DNA of 64,000 nucleotides from contig NZ_AEWI01000020.1 of assembly GCF_000191885.1 (NCBI RefSeq), positions 1-64,000 on the forward strand, in the 5' to 3' direction. Under the pieces are notes generated by a model. It searched no databases. It was not told the origin of the DNA and worked only from the letters and a program-made list of their open reading frames with translations. The DNA comes from Anaerophaga thermohalophila DSM 12881 (GTDB lineage Bacteria; Bacteroidota; Bacteroidia; Bacteroidales; Marinilabiliaceae). A program made the translations under genes and the position numbers. Position 1 is the first letter of the stretch. Each line of letters begins with the position of its first letter. Shown here piece by piece: positions 27,557 through 36,596 of this stretch.

Positions 27557-28415
27557 GCATCCATATCATAAATCCGCCTTCCTGATGAATACTGTCCTGG
27601 ACATGGTTTTCTGGGGCATCGGAAAGGAATGTGCCGAAATTGCGTCATCAGCCATTATCGCAAAGATAAAGAGGCTTCAGGAAGTGCTTGACAGATATGA
27701 CAGCAAAGCTGAAACTTACCTTATAAACCAGGAAGCATCACAAGGGTCTGTCCCGGCCAGTCCCTTGCTGATACATTTTATCCGGCAGGGTATCAACTTT
27801 TTTAATCTGACTGATGGCTATTTCAATATTTTCGGTGGCAAGATTTACTCATGGCTAAAAGAAAACAATCGTGTAAATACACTTTACCCGCCATCATTCA
27901 CCCATCCTGAAGAAATAATACAGATAAATGGAAAACACAACACAGTGCATTTTCTGACAGATGATATATCACTTGATTTTGGAGGAATGGGGAAAGGAAT
28001 CGCATTGGACGCTGCTGTCAACATAATTGAAAAGCATGGAATATTCAACGCATTTATAAGCTTTGGAGGAAGCTCTTTTCTGACGAGGGGGCATCATCCG
28101 CACGGAGATTTCTGGCCTTTTGCTTTAAAGTCGGGCGACAAGCAGGGTGAGATATGGAAACTAACAGATAGCGCCGTTTCGGTAAGCGAAACAAAAACAG
28201 GCCAAAATAAACGCCCTCACATTTGGAATGTAAAAGAAAAGATACCGGTATCATCAGACCGGATTTCATGCGTTCAGGCGCAAAGCGCCGCCGATGCCGA
28301 GGCTTTATCAACGGCACTTATTGCAGCACCCGCAGGAAAGCGAAAAAGTATCATTCAAAATTTTAAAGTAATACAATGGAGAGTATTCAATACCACTCAC
28401 GAAGAGAGTTCCTGA
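27528..28415 (+). CDS. Divergent ApbE-like (FAD:protein FMN transferase family) protein
   Basis: A 295-residue ApbE-fold protein. The family start is visible as FLMNTVLDMVFWG, with LDFGGMGKGIALD for the lDlGgiaKG motif and AADAEALSTAL for the metal-binding end. Two usual features are altered: the GGD motif reads GGSSF, and the HIIDPxTG stretch reads HIWNVKEKIPV. It has no signal peptide or lipobox, unlike most ApbE proteins, so it should act in the cytoplasm. It overlaps the upstream Gfo/Idh gene by 29 bp and the downstream one by 40 bp. No flavinylation target motif was recognised in its neighbours, so activity and partner are open. Confidence 0.82.
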   Translation: MKKDGNQNFKHPYHKSAFLMNTVLDMVFWGIGKECAEIASSAIIAKIKRLQEVLDRYDSKAETYLINQEASQGSVPASPLLIHFIRQGINFFNLTDGYFNIFGGKIYSWLKENNRVNTLYPPSFTHPEEIIQINGKHNTVHFLTDDISLDFGGMGKGIALDAAVNIIEKHGIFNAFISFGGSSFLTRGHHPHGDFWPFALKSGDKQGEIWKLTDSAVSVSETKTGQNKRPHIWNVKEKIPVSSDRISCVQAQSAADAEALSTALIAAPAGKRKSIIQNFKVIQWRVFNTTHEESS

Positions 28416-29665
28416 AAAAACTGGCCATCACCGGATCGGCAGCAACATTGGCTGCCATGCCCTGGCTTAATGCATTTGCCGAAAATAATCAAACGCGTAA
28501 AAATCCTTCGGACAGGGTACGACTTGCAGTAATTGGTACGGGCAGCAGAGGTAAACAATTGATGCGCTTCTTGTTGGATATGACAGAAACAAAAAACATG
28601 GAAATTGTTGCTCTCTGCGATATTTACAGGCCACATCTTAGTGAGGCGGGAAAAATGTGCGACGAAAAAGGCATAAAGGTAAAGCTATATTTACATTATG
28701 AGGATTTACTTTCAAGTGAAAAACCGGATGGAGTAATCATCGCCACTCCGCTCCATCAGCACGCACATATAACCATAGATTGTTTAAAAGCGGGTATTCA
28801 TGTTTTTTGTGAGAAGGCTATGGCCCGAACCATGGATGATACCAAAGCAATGTACGACACTCATATCGAAACCGAAAAGATACTTCAAATTGGGCATCAG
28901 CGTCTTTTCAATCCCGTCTATCTCGAAGGAATAAAACGCATTCACGACGGAGAACCCGGCCAATTAGGTCAAATTCGTGCTTACTGGCACCGCAATAACG
29001 ACTGGCGACGTCCGGTTCCTGACAAAACCGAAAAAATGGAACGCTTCATCAACTGGCGATTATATAAAGAATACTCAGCCGGCCTGCTCACAGAACTGAT
29101 GTCGCATCAGATACAGGTAGCCAACTGGGCGCTGGACAAAACGCCTGTTTCGGTTACCGGAACCGGGAGTATTGTATTCTGGAAAGACGGACGTGAAGTT
29201 GATGATAATGTGGCTCTGATCTATTCTTACGATAACGGGGTTCAGTTCATTTATGACTCCATGACGAGCAATAAAAAGTACGGTCTTGAAGAACAGATCA
29301 TGGGCCATAAGGGCACCATAGAATTTGAGACCAACCGGTATTATACCGAAACACCTCCCCCTGCCCCGGGCATCCTTCAATTACTGAACGATATTGAATC
29401 GGGACTGTTTGAAAAGGTAAATATAGGCGGTGCAAGCTGGATTCCTGAAACAGCTGTAAAATATAACGGAGAACCCATCATCGAAAGTACAGATTTTTAC
29501 GATACAGGGTTACAGCTTGAAGGATTTATCAGCCACATCCGAAACGGAAAAGCGCCGGAAAAACTAATCAGGGAAGGCTATAATGCAAGCATCTGGACCT
29601 TGCTGGGAGAAAAAGCCATAGAGACAGGGAAAAAAATAACATTACCGGAAAAATATCAGATATAA
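28376..29665 (+). CDS. Tat-exported Gfo/Idh/MocA oxidoreductase (2)
   Basis: A 429-residue Gfo/Idh/MocA protein with a Tat signal (SRREFLKKLAITGSAATLAA), Rossmann motif LAVIGTGSRGKQL and the dinucleotide-fold motif FCEKAMARTMDD, where the usual Pro of EKP is Ala. The active-site helix reads LLTELMSHQIQVANW. It overlaps the ApbE-like gene by 40 bp, the strongest coupling in the operon. Together with the first Gfo/Idh it may form the oxidising and re-reducing steps of a 3-keto-glycoside route in the periplasm. Confidence 0.92.
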   Translation: MESIQYHSRREFLKKLAITGSAATLAAMPWLNAFAENNQTRKNPSDRVRLAVIGTGSRGKQLMRFLLDMTETKNMEIVALCDIYRPHLSEAGKMCDEKGIKVKLYLHYEDLLSSEKPDGVIIATPLHQHAHITIDCLKAGIHVFCEKAMARTMDDTKAMYDTHIETEKILQIGHQRLFNPVYLEGIKRIHDGEPGQLGQIRAYWHRNNDWRRPVPDKTEKMERFINWRLYKEYSAGLLTELMSHQIQVANWALDKTPVSVTGTGSIVFWKDGREVDDNVALIYSYDNGVQFIYDSMTSNKKYGLEEQIMGHKGTIEFETNRYYTETPPPAPGILQLLNDIESGLFEKVNIGGASWIPETAVKYNGEPIIESTDFYDTGLQLEGFISHIRNGKAPEKLIREGYNASIWTLLGEKAIETGKKITLPEKYQI

Positions 29666-29666
29666 G

Positions 29667-29903
29667 ATGAAGAACATAATCATAACACCGGCACAGATTA
29701 AAAGAGAACTGTTCATCTGGCTCCTTTGTCTGATCACCGGAACCGGACTTAACATTTATGCAATTATTTATTACGAAACCATGTGGAGCGAACTTTATAG
29801 CCAAGCCGGATACGTCATCATTTTGAGCTTTGTTCTCTACCTTATTTTATGGTTATTCAGAGGGTTATTCAGGTTGATTCGATATCTGGTTAAAAAATTG
29901 TAG
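29667..29903 (+). CDS. Small membrane protein at the end of the glycoside operon
   Basis: A 78-residue protein with two predicted membrane helices (FIWLLCLITGTGLNIYAIIY and VIILSFVLYLILWLF) and a basic C-terminus (RLIRYLVKKL). It begins 1 bp after the Gfo/Idh stop, so it belongs to the operon. Not recognised as any named family. It might anchor or scaffold the exported oxidoreductases or pass electrons, but no cofactor ligands are visible. Confidence 0.75.
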   Translation: MKNIIITPAQIKRELFIWLLCLITGTGLNIYAIIYYETMWSELYSQAGYVIILSFVLYLILWLFRGLFRLIRYLVKKL

Positions 29904-29993
29904 AATAGCCCGCTCTGTCCAAAAAGTCCTTAGCGATTAACTGACAGGCGAGAAGTAAAAGACCGGTGTTGGGTAGCTCTGGTTGAATAATCC

Positions 29994-32498
29994 TTAGCGG
30001 TTAGCCGGTTTCAAAACATCTTCATTTCTTGTAAACGCAACATGATTGACAATAAGTCTGAGCTCGTCCCATGAAACTTCATCACCGAAATGTTGTTTGA
30101 TCTGAGTCAGAGTCTCTGCATGGTTCTCTTTAAGCCAGGCCTCTACTGCCTTTACTTTTTCAGAAGAAACAAATTGAAAGACATTTACCTCCCCCTTGCG
30201 CACAAAATGGCTGACATGATTATATATAGTACTTTTGGTCAATTGTCGCTCTTTGGCAATCTCATCAATATTTTTTCCTTTTTTAAAAAGGTTAAACGTC
30301 ACCTGTTTGGTATCAACCTTTTCTTTTTTCGGGGGAGACGGCGGAATCTCATATATTTCTTTATCGTCAACAGGTAAATCAAGATTTTTCTCCTTACAGT
30401 AGTCAAGAACAATATCAAGTACTTCCCGCCCGTATTGTTCCAGTTTGCTTTTCCCAAAACCGTGAATCTTCTTCAACGCCTTGAGTGAAGCGGGAAGTGC
30501 ATCGGCAATATGACGCATCGATTTCACCTGAAGAATCATATAAACCGGGCGATCTGACTCAGCCGCCCGCTCATCCCGCCAGTTTTTCAGGCGTGCATAT
30601 AATTCGGGGTGAGCAACTGACGCACTTACTGATTTTTGCCTTTCGGCTGAACTTTTGGGTATTTCCCCATTCTCCAATAAACCTTTGGCTTTTGCTTCGA
30701 GGTATTTCTTTACCGCAAATCCGTCTCTGCATGCGTCGAACGTATACCGGCGAACCATTATCTCATTGCCCAGGCGCTCGAAAGCCTGATTTAAAGTTTT
30801 TCGGACCGCTTTATTATCCGTTTCAATACTGAATTTTTCAAAAGGGATACCAAGACCTTTATCAGTCCTTTGATAAAACCACTCACAAGCCTTCTTCAGC
30901 CTGTCCTGTAAAAGATTTTCATTGCCCTGATCTGCGGTTTCATTAATCATTCGCTCCACCTGAGCCATGAACTTCTCGGCCACCGGTTTTAATTCCGATG
31001 TTACAAGTGTTTTCATTTTCCCAAGTTCAACGGGAAGTTCCATCCCTACGGAACCTTTGTTTTCGTAAACGACTCTCAGAGTATACGCCAGTTGCCTTTC
31101 CATGGAAGTAAAATCAAACATTTCCTTCAAAAGGGAGAACCTGTAGTTTCGTTTTGACTGTTCCAGTGAATCATCATCAGCAGGGTTTTCTTCCACGTTG
31201 CGGATAAAATTTTTCACTTCAGGATCGGTTTTTAGTGCTCTGACATCAAGGGGATTGGTCAAAACAAGTCCTTCGAGTGTTTTGCACCGGCTCAGCGCAA
31301 CATAAACCTGGCCGTGAGCAAAAGCGGCATTGGCATCTATTATAGCTTTTTCGAAGGTGAGTCCCTGGCTTTTATGAATAGTAATCGCCCAGGCAGTCTT
31401 CAGCGGATATTGCGTAAAAGTCCCTTCTACCTCTTCCCGAATTTCCCTGGTCTCTTCATCAATCTTATATTTTGTGTTATCCCAGCGGTCGGGTTTTACG
31501 GCAATTGCTTCGGGATCCTCCGGACATTTTACGAAGATGGTTTCTTTTGAAAAACCAGTTACCTTCCCGATTTTACCATTGTAATACAGTTTTTCCGGTG
31601 ACGAATCATTTTTTACAAACATAACCTGAGCGCCTGTTTTTAGGACAAGTTCATAATCTGTCGGGAAATTGCTTTCCGGGAAATTCCCTTCAACCCTTGC
31701 CGAAAATTTCCGTGGATTGCCGGCAAGCGCTTCAAGCCGGGCATTATTGATTCTTCGGGATTGGTAATTGTGAGTGGTTAGAGTAATGTACCCTTCCAAA
31801 TTGCCTTTCAACACTTCAGGCCGGTAACATCTATTGAGTAAGTCCAAACCTTCTGTATCGAGCCGGTTGTCTCTTATCTTATTCAGCAGTTCAATAAATT
31901 GTTCGTCCTGTTGACGAAAAATGTGTTTCAGCTCAATGCTCACATAATCTGTTTTCTGCAGAGCATGACTCCCAAAGAAAAAAGCCGACTGATAGTAGGG
32001 CCGCAGCAATTGCCATTCGTCGTCTTTCACAACCGGAGCAAGCTGCTGAAGATCACCAATCATCAGAAGCTGTACACCACCAAATGGTTTATCACTTTTT
32101 CGGAAACGGCGCAAAACCTCATCGATACCGTCAAGGAGGTCAGCCCTGACCATACTCACTTCATCAATAATCAGTAAATCAAGTGTTCTGAGTATATCAA
32201 TCTTTTGGCGACTGTAGCGGTGAGGATGGCGTGCATCCTGACCATTCACACCGGTTGATCCGGGCAATATTGGCCCAAAAGGAAGCTGGAAGAAAGAATG
32301 AATGGTCACACCCCTTGCATTGATGGCAGCCACTCCGGTTGGAGCAACAACAACCATGCGTTTAGGAAGTTCTTTCTGCAGATTGTGAAGAAAAGTAGTT
32401 TTTCCGGTTCCGGCTTTGCCTGTCAGAAAAACATTACGATTAGTAAATTCCACAAATTCGCGGGCAAGTCGGAGTTCAGGGTTAGTTTGGAAAGCCAT
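29994..32498 (-). CDS. Pif1/RecD-like helicase with HRDC and helix-turn-helix tail
   Basis: An 834-residue SF1B helicase. Walker A LTGKAGTGKTT at ~25-35, VVAPTGVAAINARG, Walker B LLIIDEVSMV, MIGDLQQLAPV, and motif VI-type KTAWAITIHKSQG. After the helicase core (about 450 residues) come an HRDC domain (~640-715, LKALKKIHGFGKSKLEQYG) and a RecQ-type helix-turn-helix (~745-790, GKNIDEIAKERQLTKSTIYN). This Pif1+HRDC+HTH architecture is common in Bacteroidota. Likely role: ATP-driven unwinding of DNA or G-quadruplexes during repair or replication. Monocistronic, convergent with the glycoside operon. Confidence 0.9.
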   Translation of the reverse strand: MAFQTNPELRLAREFVEFTNRNVFLTGKAGTGKTTFLHNLQKELPKRMVVVAPTGVAAINARGVTIHSFFQLPFGPILPGSTGVNGQDARHPHRYSRQKIDILRTLDLLIIDEVSMVRADLLDGIDEVLRRFRKSDKPFGGVQLLMIGDLQQLAPVVKDDEWQLLRPYYQSAFFFGSHALQKTDYVSIELKHIFRQQDEQFIELLNKIRDNRLDTEGLDLLNRCYRPEVLKGNLEGYITLTTHNYQSRRINNARLEALAGNPRKFSARVEGNFPESNFPTDYELVLKTGAQVMFVKNDSSPEKLYYNGKIGKVTGFSKETIFVKCPEDPEAIAVKPDRWDNTKYKIDEETREIREEVEGTFTQYPLKTAWAITIHKSQGLTFEKAIIDANAAFAHGQVYVALSRCKTLEGLVLTNPLDVRALKTDPEVKNFIRNVEENPADDDSLEQSKRNYRFSLLKEMFDFTSMERQLAYTLRVVYENKGSVGMELPVELGKMKTLVTSELKPVAEKFMAQVERMINETADQGNENLLQDRLKKACEWFYQRTDKGLGIPFEKFSIETDNKAVRKTLNQAFERLGNEIMVRRYTFDACRDGFAVKKYLEAKAKGLLENGEIPKSSAERQKSVSASVAHPELYARLKNWRDERAAESDRPVYMILQVKSMRHIADALPASLKALKKIHGFGKSKLEQYGREVLDIVLDYCKEKNLDLPVDDKEIYEIPPSPPKKEKVDTKQVTFNLFKKGKNIDEIAKERQLTKSTIYNHVSHFVRKGEVNVFQFVSSEKVKAVEAWLKENHAETLTQIKQHFGDEVSWDELRLIVNHVAFTRNEDVLKPANR

Positions 32499-32588
32499 AA
32501 CTGAGGTATTTAGATTTTTTAAAAGACGGACACCACTTCGATTTTTTTGGCGGAGCAGTTTTAATTCAATAGATCATCAGATATTTTA

Positions 32589-32731
32589 ATGAGTGTGGTA
32601 TAAAAAGCATATTTTTGTCAAAATCCAGGCATTTTAAATTTTTGTAACGAAATTAACTCGTTATTAATGAGGACACTAAATTTAAAACAACAACGAATTT
32701 AGCAACAAAAATGCTTTTTAGACCGGGCTCT
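32589..32731 (+). repeat. Family A palindromic repeat, copy A4
   Basis: About 143 bp: left tip ATGAGTGTGGTATAAAAAGC, core GGCATTTTAAATTTTTG and TAAAACAACAACG, right tip ATGCTTTTTAGACCGGGCTC. First of a cluster of repeats filling the 1.3-kb gene-free stretch 32499-33821. Apart from the repeats (A4, B1, A5 with B2, R4-R6) only AT-rich sequence is seen there (32940-33230). Confidence 0.8.
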
Positions 32732-32787
32732 TAAATTTAAGATACAATATAAATATTAAAACATTGATAATTTGCAATTTAAGTCAT

Positions 32788-32928
32788 AAGTGCAGTATAA
32801 AAAGCCTTCAAACTGCTGATTTTTACCATTTTTACCCTGACCCCTAAAGGGGAACTGCTAAAAATCAGCAGTTTAAAAAAGTCCCCTTTAGGGGATTTAG
32901 GGGTCAAAAGGCTTTTTAGACTGCACTC
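32788..32928. mobile_element. Family B hairpin element (MITE-like), copy B1
   Basis: 141 bp with tips AAGTGCAGTATAAAAAGCC and GGCTTTTTAGACTGCACTC, the same tips as family A. Inside, AACTGCTGATTTTTA is mirrored by TAAAAATCAGCAGTT, and GACCCCTAAAGGGG by CCCCTTTAGGGG. Flanked by the direct repeat AGTCAT (32782-32787 and 32929-32934), which looks like a 6-bp target duplication. No gene inside. Confidence 0.8.
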
Positions 32929-33232
32929 AGTCATAAAAACTTTTAAATATAAACAATTGATTTAAAATCGCCTGTAAAAGTTTAACGGACTATTGTTAAT
33001 GACACAATCATCAAAATTAAAGGATCGGAATTAATTTTTCAAAAATTAAAAGAAAATACAGCAATATTATCTTGTAAATATTTCATAATAAATTGATTAT
33101 ATTTAAAATTAATTCATCACAATACAACGCGCCTGTTTTTGCTTCTATCTTTATGTGATAATTGATCAGGCAAAAGAAAAAAACTCCCTATTTTTGTATA
33201 TCTCGTAAATCAAACTTATCCCTTTTAAATAC

Positions 33233-33511
33233 ATGAGTGCAGTATAAAAAGCATATTTTTGTCAAAATCCAGGCGTTTTAAATTTTGCACCGGAGTCAAC
33301 TTACTGTTACTGAGGATGCACAAATTTAAAACAACAATAAGATGAGTGCAGTATAAAAAGCCTTCAAACTGCTGATTTTTACCATCTTTACCCCTGACCC
33401 CTAAAGGGTAACTGCTAAAAATCAGCAGTTTGAAAAAGTCCCCTTTAGGGGATTTAGGGGTCAAAAGGCTTTTTAGACTGCACTCAAAGATGCTTTTTAG
33501 ACGGGACCCAT
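33233..33511 (+). repeat. Family A repeat A5, interrupted by B2
   Basis: The left half (ATGAGTGCAGTATAAAAAGC, GGCGTTTTAAATTTTG) and the right tip (AAAGATGCTTTTTAGACGGG) belong to family A; between them sits hairpin element B2. A dozen or so bases of A (around GAGTTTGGCAAC) are missing at the junction. Confidence 0.8.
33344..33485. mobile_element. Family B hairpin element, copy B2, nested in A5
   Basis: 142 bp, tips GAGTGCAGTATAAAAAGCC and GGCTTTTTAGACTGCACTC, almost identical to B1. Flanks TAAGAT (33338-33343) and AAAGAT (33486-33491) look like a 6-bp target duplication with one change. The insertion is in the right arm of a family A copy. Confidence 0.8.
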
Positions 33512-33570
33512 ACATTTTTCAATAATTTAACCAATGATAAATCCCGGTTTCGATCGGGAATTTAGAAAAG

Positions 33571-33821
33571 TATAAATTATTGCGTGCGAGTTCCATTAGG
33601 TCAATAACTTAGATTAATTTTATACGGATGAAACGAGCATGGCAAAGTTTTCCACAAAAGAACATGTATAAAACTCTTACATGCGAGTTCCATCAGACCA
33701 ATAACTTAGACTAATTTTATACTGATGAAACGAGCATGACAAAGATTGTCACAAAAGAACATGTATAAAACTCTTACATGCGAGTTCCATCAGACCAATA
33801 ACTTAGACTAAATTTATACTG
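33571..33821 (+). repeat. Tandem family R array (R4-R6), 97-bp period
   Basis: A partial unit (33571-33627) and two full units, with unit starts ATGAAACGAGCATG at 33628 and 33725 and a third ATGAAA at 33822, exactly 97 bp apart each time. Each unit contains hairpins TGACAA-AGA-TTGTCA (damaged in the first full unit), CATGTA...TACATG and CCATCAG...CTGATG. The array ends on the start codon of the peptidase gene, so the last bases of the repeat (TTTATACTG) form its leader and give its ATG. Confidence 0.85.
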
Positions 33822-35984
33822 ATGAAAAAACAATTTGCCCTCATAGCAGCCGGCCTGGCAATAATATCAGGCTGTGCAGACAAAAACAAAACAGATATGC
33901 GTCCTGCTTTCAATGCCGAAAAAGTTAAAGTAGAAAATGGTGTACTTACCCCGGAAATATTGTGGTCATTTGGCAGAATTGGTAATATTAAAGTATCACC
34001 CGATCACAAAAAAATTCTCTACACCGTAACCTGGCCTGATATCGAAAAAAACTCCTTCAATACCGATCTTTTCATGTCGAATATAGATGGGACGGACAAA
34101 AAGCGAATTGTTCCGTCCTTCAAAAAATCATGGACACTCAGCCTTTCGTTTGGTATAAAAAAGAAAGCAACGGACGACGGGGAAAATGAAAACTTCAGCA
34201 TCTCAGATGTCAACTGGCGCCCCGATGGAAAGAAAATTACTTTTATCAGCAACAAACCAGGAAGCAAACAATTGTTTGAAATGCTGCCCGACGGGAAAGA
34301 AGTCGTTCAGATAACAGACATCCCAGACGGTATTAAAGGATACAAATATGCCCCAAATATGGAACATCTGCTTATCGTCAGGGATATAAAACTGGATGAA
34401 ACACCTGCCGAAAAGTACTCAGACTTACCAAAAATAAATGCTCGCATAGAGGACGATCTGATGTACAGGCATTGGGATCACTGGCACGATTACAAATACA
34501 GTCACATTTATGTTACCTCTTATAAACCCGACAAATTGATTACGGATGCAACCGACATAATGGAAGGTGAACGTTACGACACCCCGCTTCAACCATTTGG
34601 AGGAATGGAACAAATAACCTGGACACCCGACAGCCGGGGAATAGCCTATACCTGCAAAAAAATGACCGGAAAGAATTATGCGCTTTCTACCAACTCCGAC
34701 ATATATCTTTACAACATAGATACAAAAATCACAAAGAACCTCACGGAAGGAATGCCAGGGTACGACAAAAACCCTGTATTCTCACCCGACGGACTGCGAA
34801 TGGCATGGGAAAGTATGCCACGTGACGGGTATGAAGCCGACAAAAACCGGCTGATGATAAAAGACCTGGAAACAGGGAAAGTCATTGATTACACGGCAAA
34901 TCTGGATCAGGACATACACAACCCCGTCTGGAACCTGATGGGAGATGCGCTCTTCTTTATCAGTAATCACCATGCCACAGAAGACATCTACCGCATTAAT
35001 CTGCCGGGTGGTGACATTCACAAAATCACCGAAGGTGTGCATAATTACACATCAGTCATTCCGGCCGGTGGTCAACTTATCGCTACCAGGATGAGCATGA
35101 ACATGCCTGCAGAAATTTTTGCTGTCAATCCCATAGATGGCACAGCTGCAAATATTTCAAAAGTCAACCTGCCAATTCTCAATAAACTCACTATGGGTGA
35201 AGTGGAAAAACGCTGGATTACAACCACCGACAATAAAAAAATGCTCACATGGGTCATCTATCCACCCAATTTTGATCCCCGTAAAAAATATCCGGCACTG
35301 TTGTATTGCCAGGGAGGGCCACAAAATAGTGTCAGCCAGTTTTGGAGTTATCGGTGGAACTTTCAGATGATGGCGGCCAACGATTACATAGTAGTTGCCC
35401 CAAACCGCCGCGGCCTGCCAGGCTTTGGCCGTGAATGGACAGAGCAGATCAGCGGAGATTACGGCGGACAAAACATGCAGGATTACCTCACTGCCATTGA
35501 CACACTTGCCAAAGAGCCTTTTGTTGATGAAGAAAACCTTGGGGCTGTTGGTGCAAGTTACGGCGGCTTCTCTGTTTATTGGCTCGCAGGAAATCATGAC
35601 AATCGCTTCAGCGCCTTTATATCTCATTGTGGTGTATTTAACCAGGATATGATGTATACAACCACGGAAGAAATGTTTTTCGTTAACTGGGATTTAGGCG
35701 GCCCTTACTGGGAAAAACCCGATAAAAGATATGATTTCTCTCCACACCTTTTTGTTGATAAATGGGACACCCCCATATTGGTCATTCACGGTGGAAAAGA
35801 TTTCAGAATCCCTTACACACAAGGGATGGCTGCCTTCAATGCGGCACAATTGCGAGGCATACCCTCCAAATTCCTGTTTTTCCCCGAAGAAAACCATTGG
35901 GTGCTTTCCCCCCAAAACGGAATTCTTTGGCAACGCGAATTCTTTGCATGGCTTAACAAATGGCTGAAGGAAGGAGAAAACTGA
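33822..35984 (+). CDS. S9-family (DPP-IV-like) peptidase lipoprotein
   Basis: A 720-residue serine peptidase. Lipoprotein signal with lipobox IISGC (Cys18), a seven-bladed propeller at ~50-430, and an alpha/beta hydrolase domain at ~450-720. Catalytic residues: Ser in GASYGGFS (~585), Asp in HGGKDFRIP (~665) and His in EENHWVL (~695). It would trim dipeptides or short peptides in the periplasm or at the cell surface. The start ATG is the last part of a tandem repeat array; no other start gives the signal peptide. Confidence 0.93.
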   Translation: MKKQFALIAAGLAIISGCADKNKTDMRPAFNAEKVKVENGVLTPEILWSFGRIGNIKVSPDHKKILYTVTWPDIEKNSFNTDLFMSNIDGTDKKRIVPSFKKSWTLSLSFGIKKKATDDGENENFSISDVNWRPDGKKITFISNKPGSKQLFEMLPDGKEVVQITDIPDGIKGYKYAPNMEHLLIVRDIKLDETPAEKYSDLPKINARIEDDLMYRHWDHWHDYKYSHIYVTSYKPDKLITDATDIMEGERYDTPLQPFGGMEQITWTPDSRGIAYTCKKMTGKNYALSTNSDIYLYNIDTKITKNLTEGMPGYDKNPVFSPDGLRMAWESMPRDGYEADKNRLMIKDLETGKVIDYTANLDQDIHNPVWNLMGDALFFISNHHATEDIYRINLPGGDIHKITEGVHNYTSVIPAGGQLIATRMSMNMPAEIFAVNPIDGTAANISKVNLPILNKLTMGEVEKRWITTTDNKKMLTWVIYPPNFDPRKKYPALLYCQGGPQNSVSQFWSYRWNFQMMAANDYIVVAPNRRGLPGFGREWTEQISGDYGGQNMQDYLTAIDTLAKEPFVDEENLGAVGASYGGFSVYWLAGNHDNRFSAFISHCGVFNQDMMYTTTEEMFFVNWDLGGPYWEKPDKRYDFSPHLFVDKWDTPILVIHGGKDFRIPYTQGMAAFNAAQLRGIPSKFLFFPEENHWVLSPQNGILWQREFFAWLNKWLKEGEN

Positions 35985-36044
35985 GTGAAATGATGAACCG
36001 GCGAAACCTTGTCATGCCCGTTTCATTTGCAAACGGCAAAATAA

Positions 36045-36431
36045 CTAAGGCTTTGTTGTTAGTTCTCGTTCTGCCCGCATGCGACGCCGACCTACAACAA
36101 CCATAAAAACAATGGAAACAGCTTTCAGAAGAAATCCACTCATTATAAGCCAGTGACCCAGGTCGATTCCGGGCATAGCACGCTTCAGATATCCTCCGCC
36201 TCCTACCATCGCTATTCCGCCAAATAACATAGCAAGGTAACGTCCGGCAGCCAGTGTGCCATTCAACAACCCGATAACCAGATAAGCCACTTTTAAACCA
36301 ATTCCGGGAATAAGAATATAATGATACCACTCAAAGCCTGTCAACAGAAGTCCTATCCCCAGAAGTACCAAAGCCAGACCTGTAAATAAAAGATATTTGT
36401 AATTCAACACGAGACCATTAAATTTTAACAA
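36045..36431 (-). CDS. Conserved membrane protein, unknown
   Basis: A 128-residue protein with four predicted membrane helices (LLFTGLALVLLGIGLLL, YILIPGIGLKVAYLVIGLL, YLAMLFGGIAMVGGGGYL, WLIMSGFLLKAVSIVFMVV) and a basic tail (GRRRMRAERE). I do not recognise the family. Gly-rich helices suggest tight packing. Convergent with the peptidase gene and not in an operon. Confidence 0.7.
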   Translation of the reverse strand: MLKFNGLVLNYKYLLFTGLALVLLGIGLLLTGFEWYHYILIPGIGLKVAYLVIGLLNGTLAAGRYLAMLFGGIAMVGGGGYLKRAMPGIDLGHWLIMSGFLLKAVSIVFMVVVGRRRMRAERELTTKP

Positions 36432-36596
36432 CCAAAAATTCTGTTTCGTCAGTTTTTATTCAACAGAAAATTAAGATTATTGTTCTAATTGTAAATATTT
36501 GAAGCATCGTGGCCTGATTAATTCATGAGTTTTAGTAATGAGATGTTCAAATATCAAGAAATAAAAGCCACGTCGGATAAAACCAGGAAAAAGAAT

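Noticed and set aside
33225-33515. 96-residue minus-strand frame
   Set aside because: It is the translation of nested repeats A5 and B2.
33571-33821. Possible CRISPR-like array
   Set aside because: Units are adjacent with no spacers, 97 bp long, and occur dispersed elsewhere; no cas genes.
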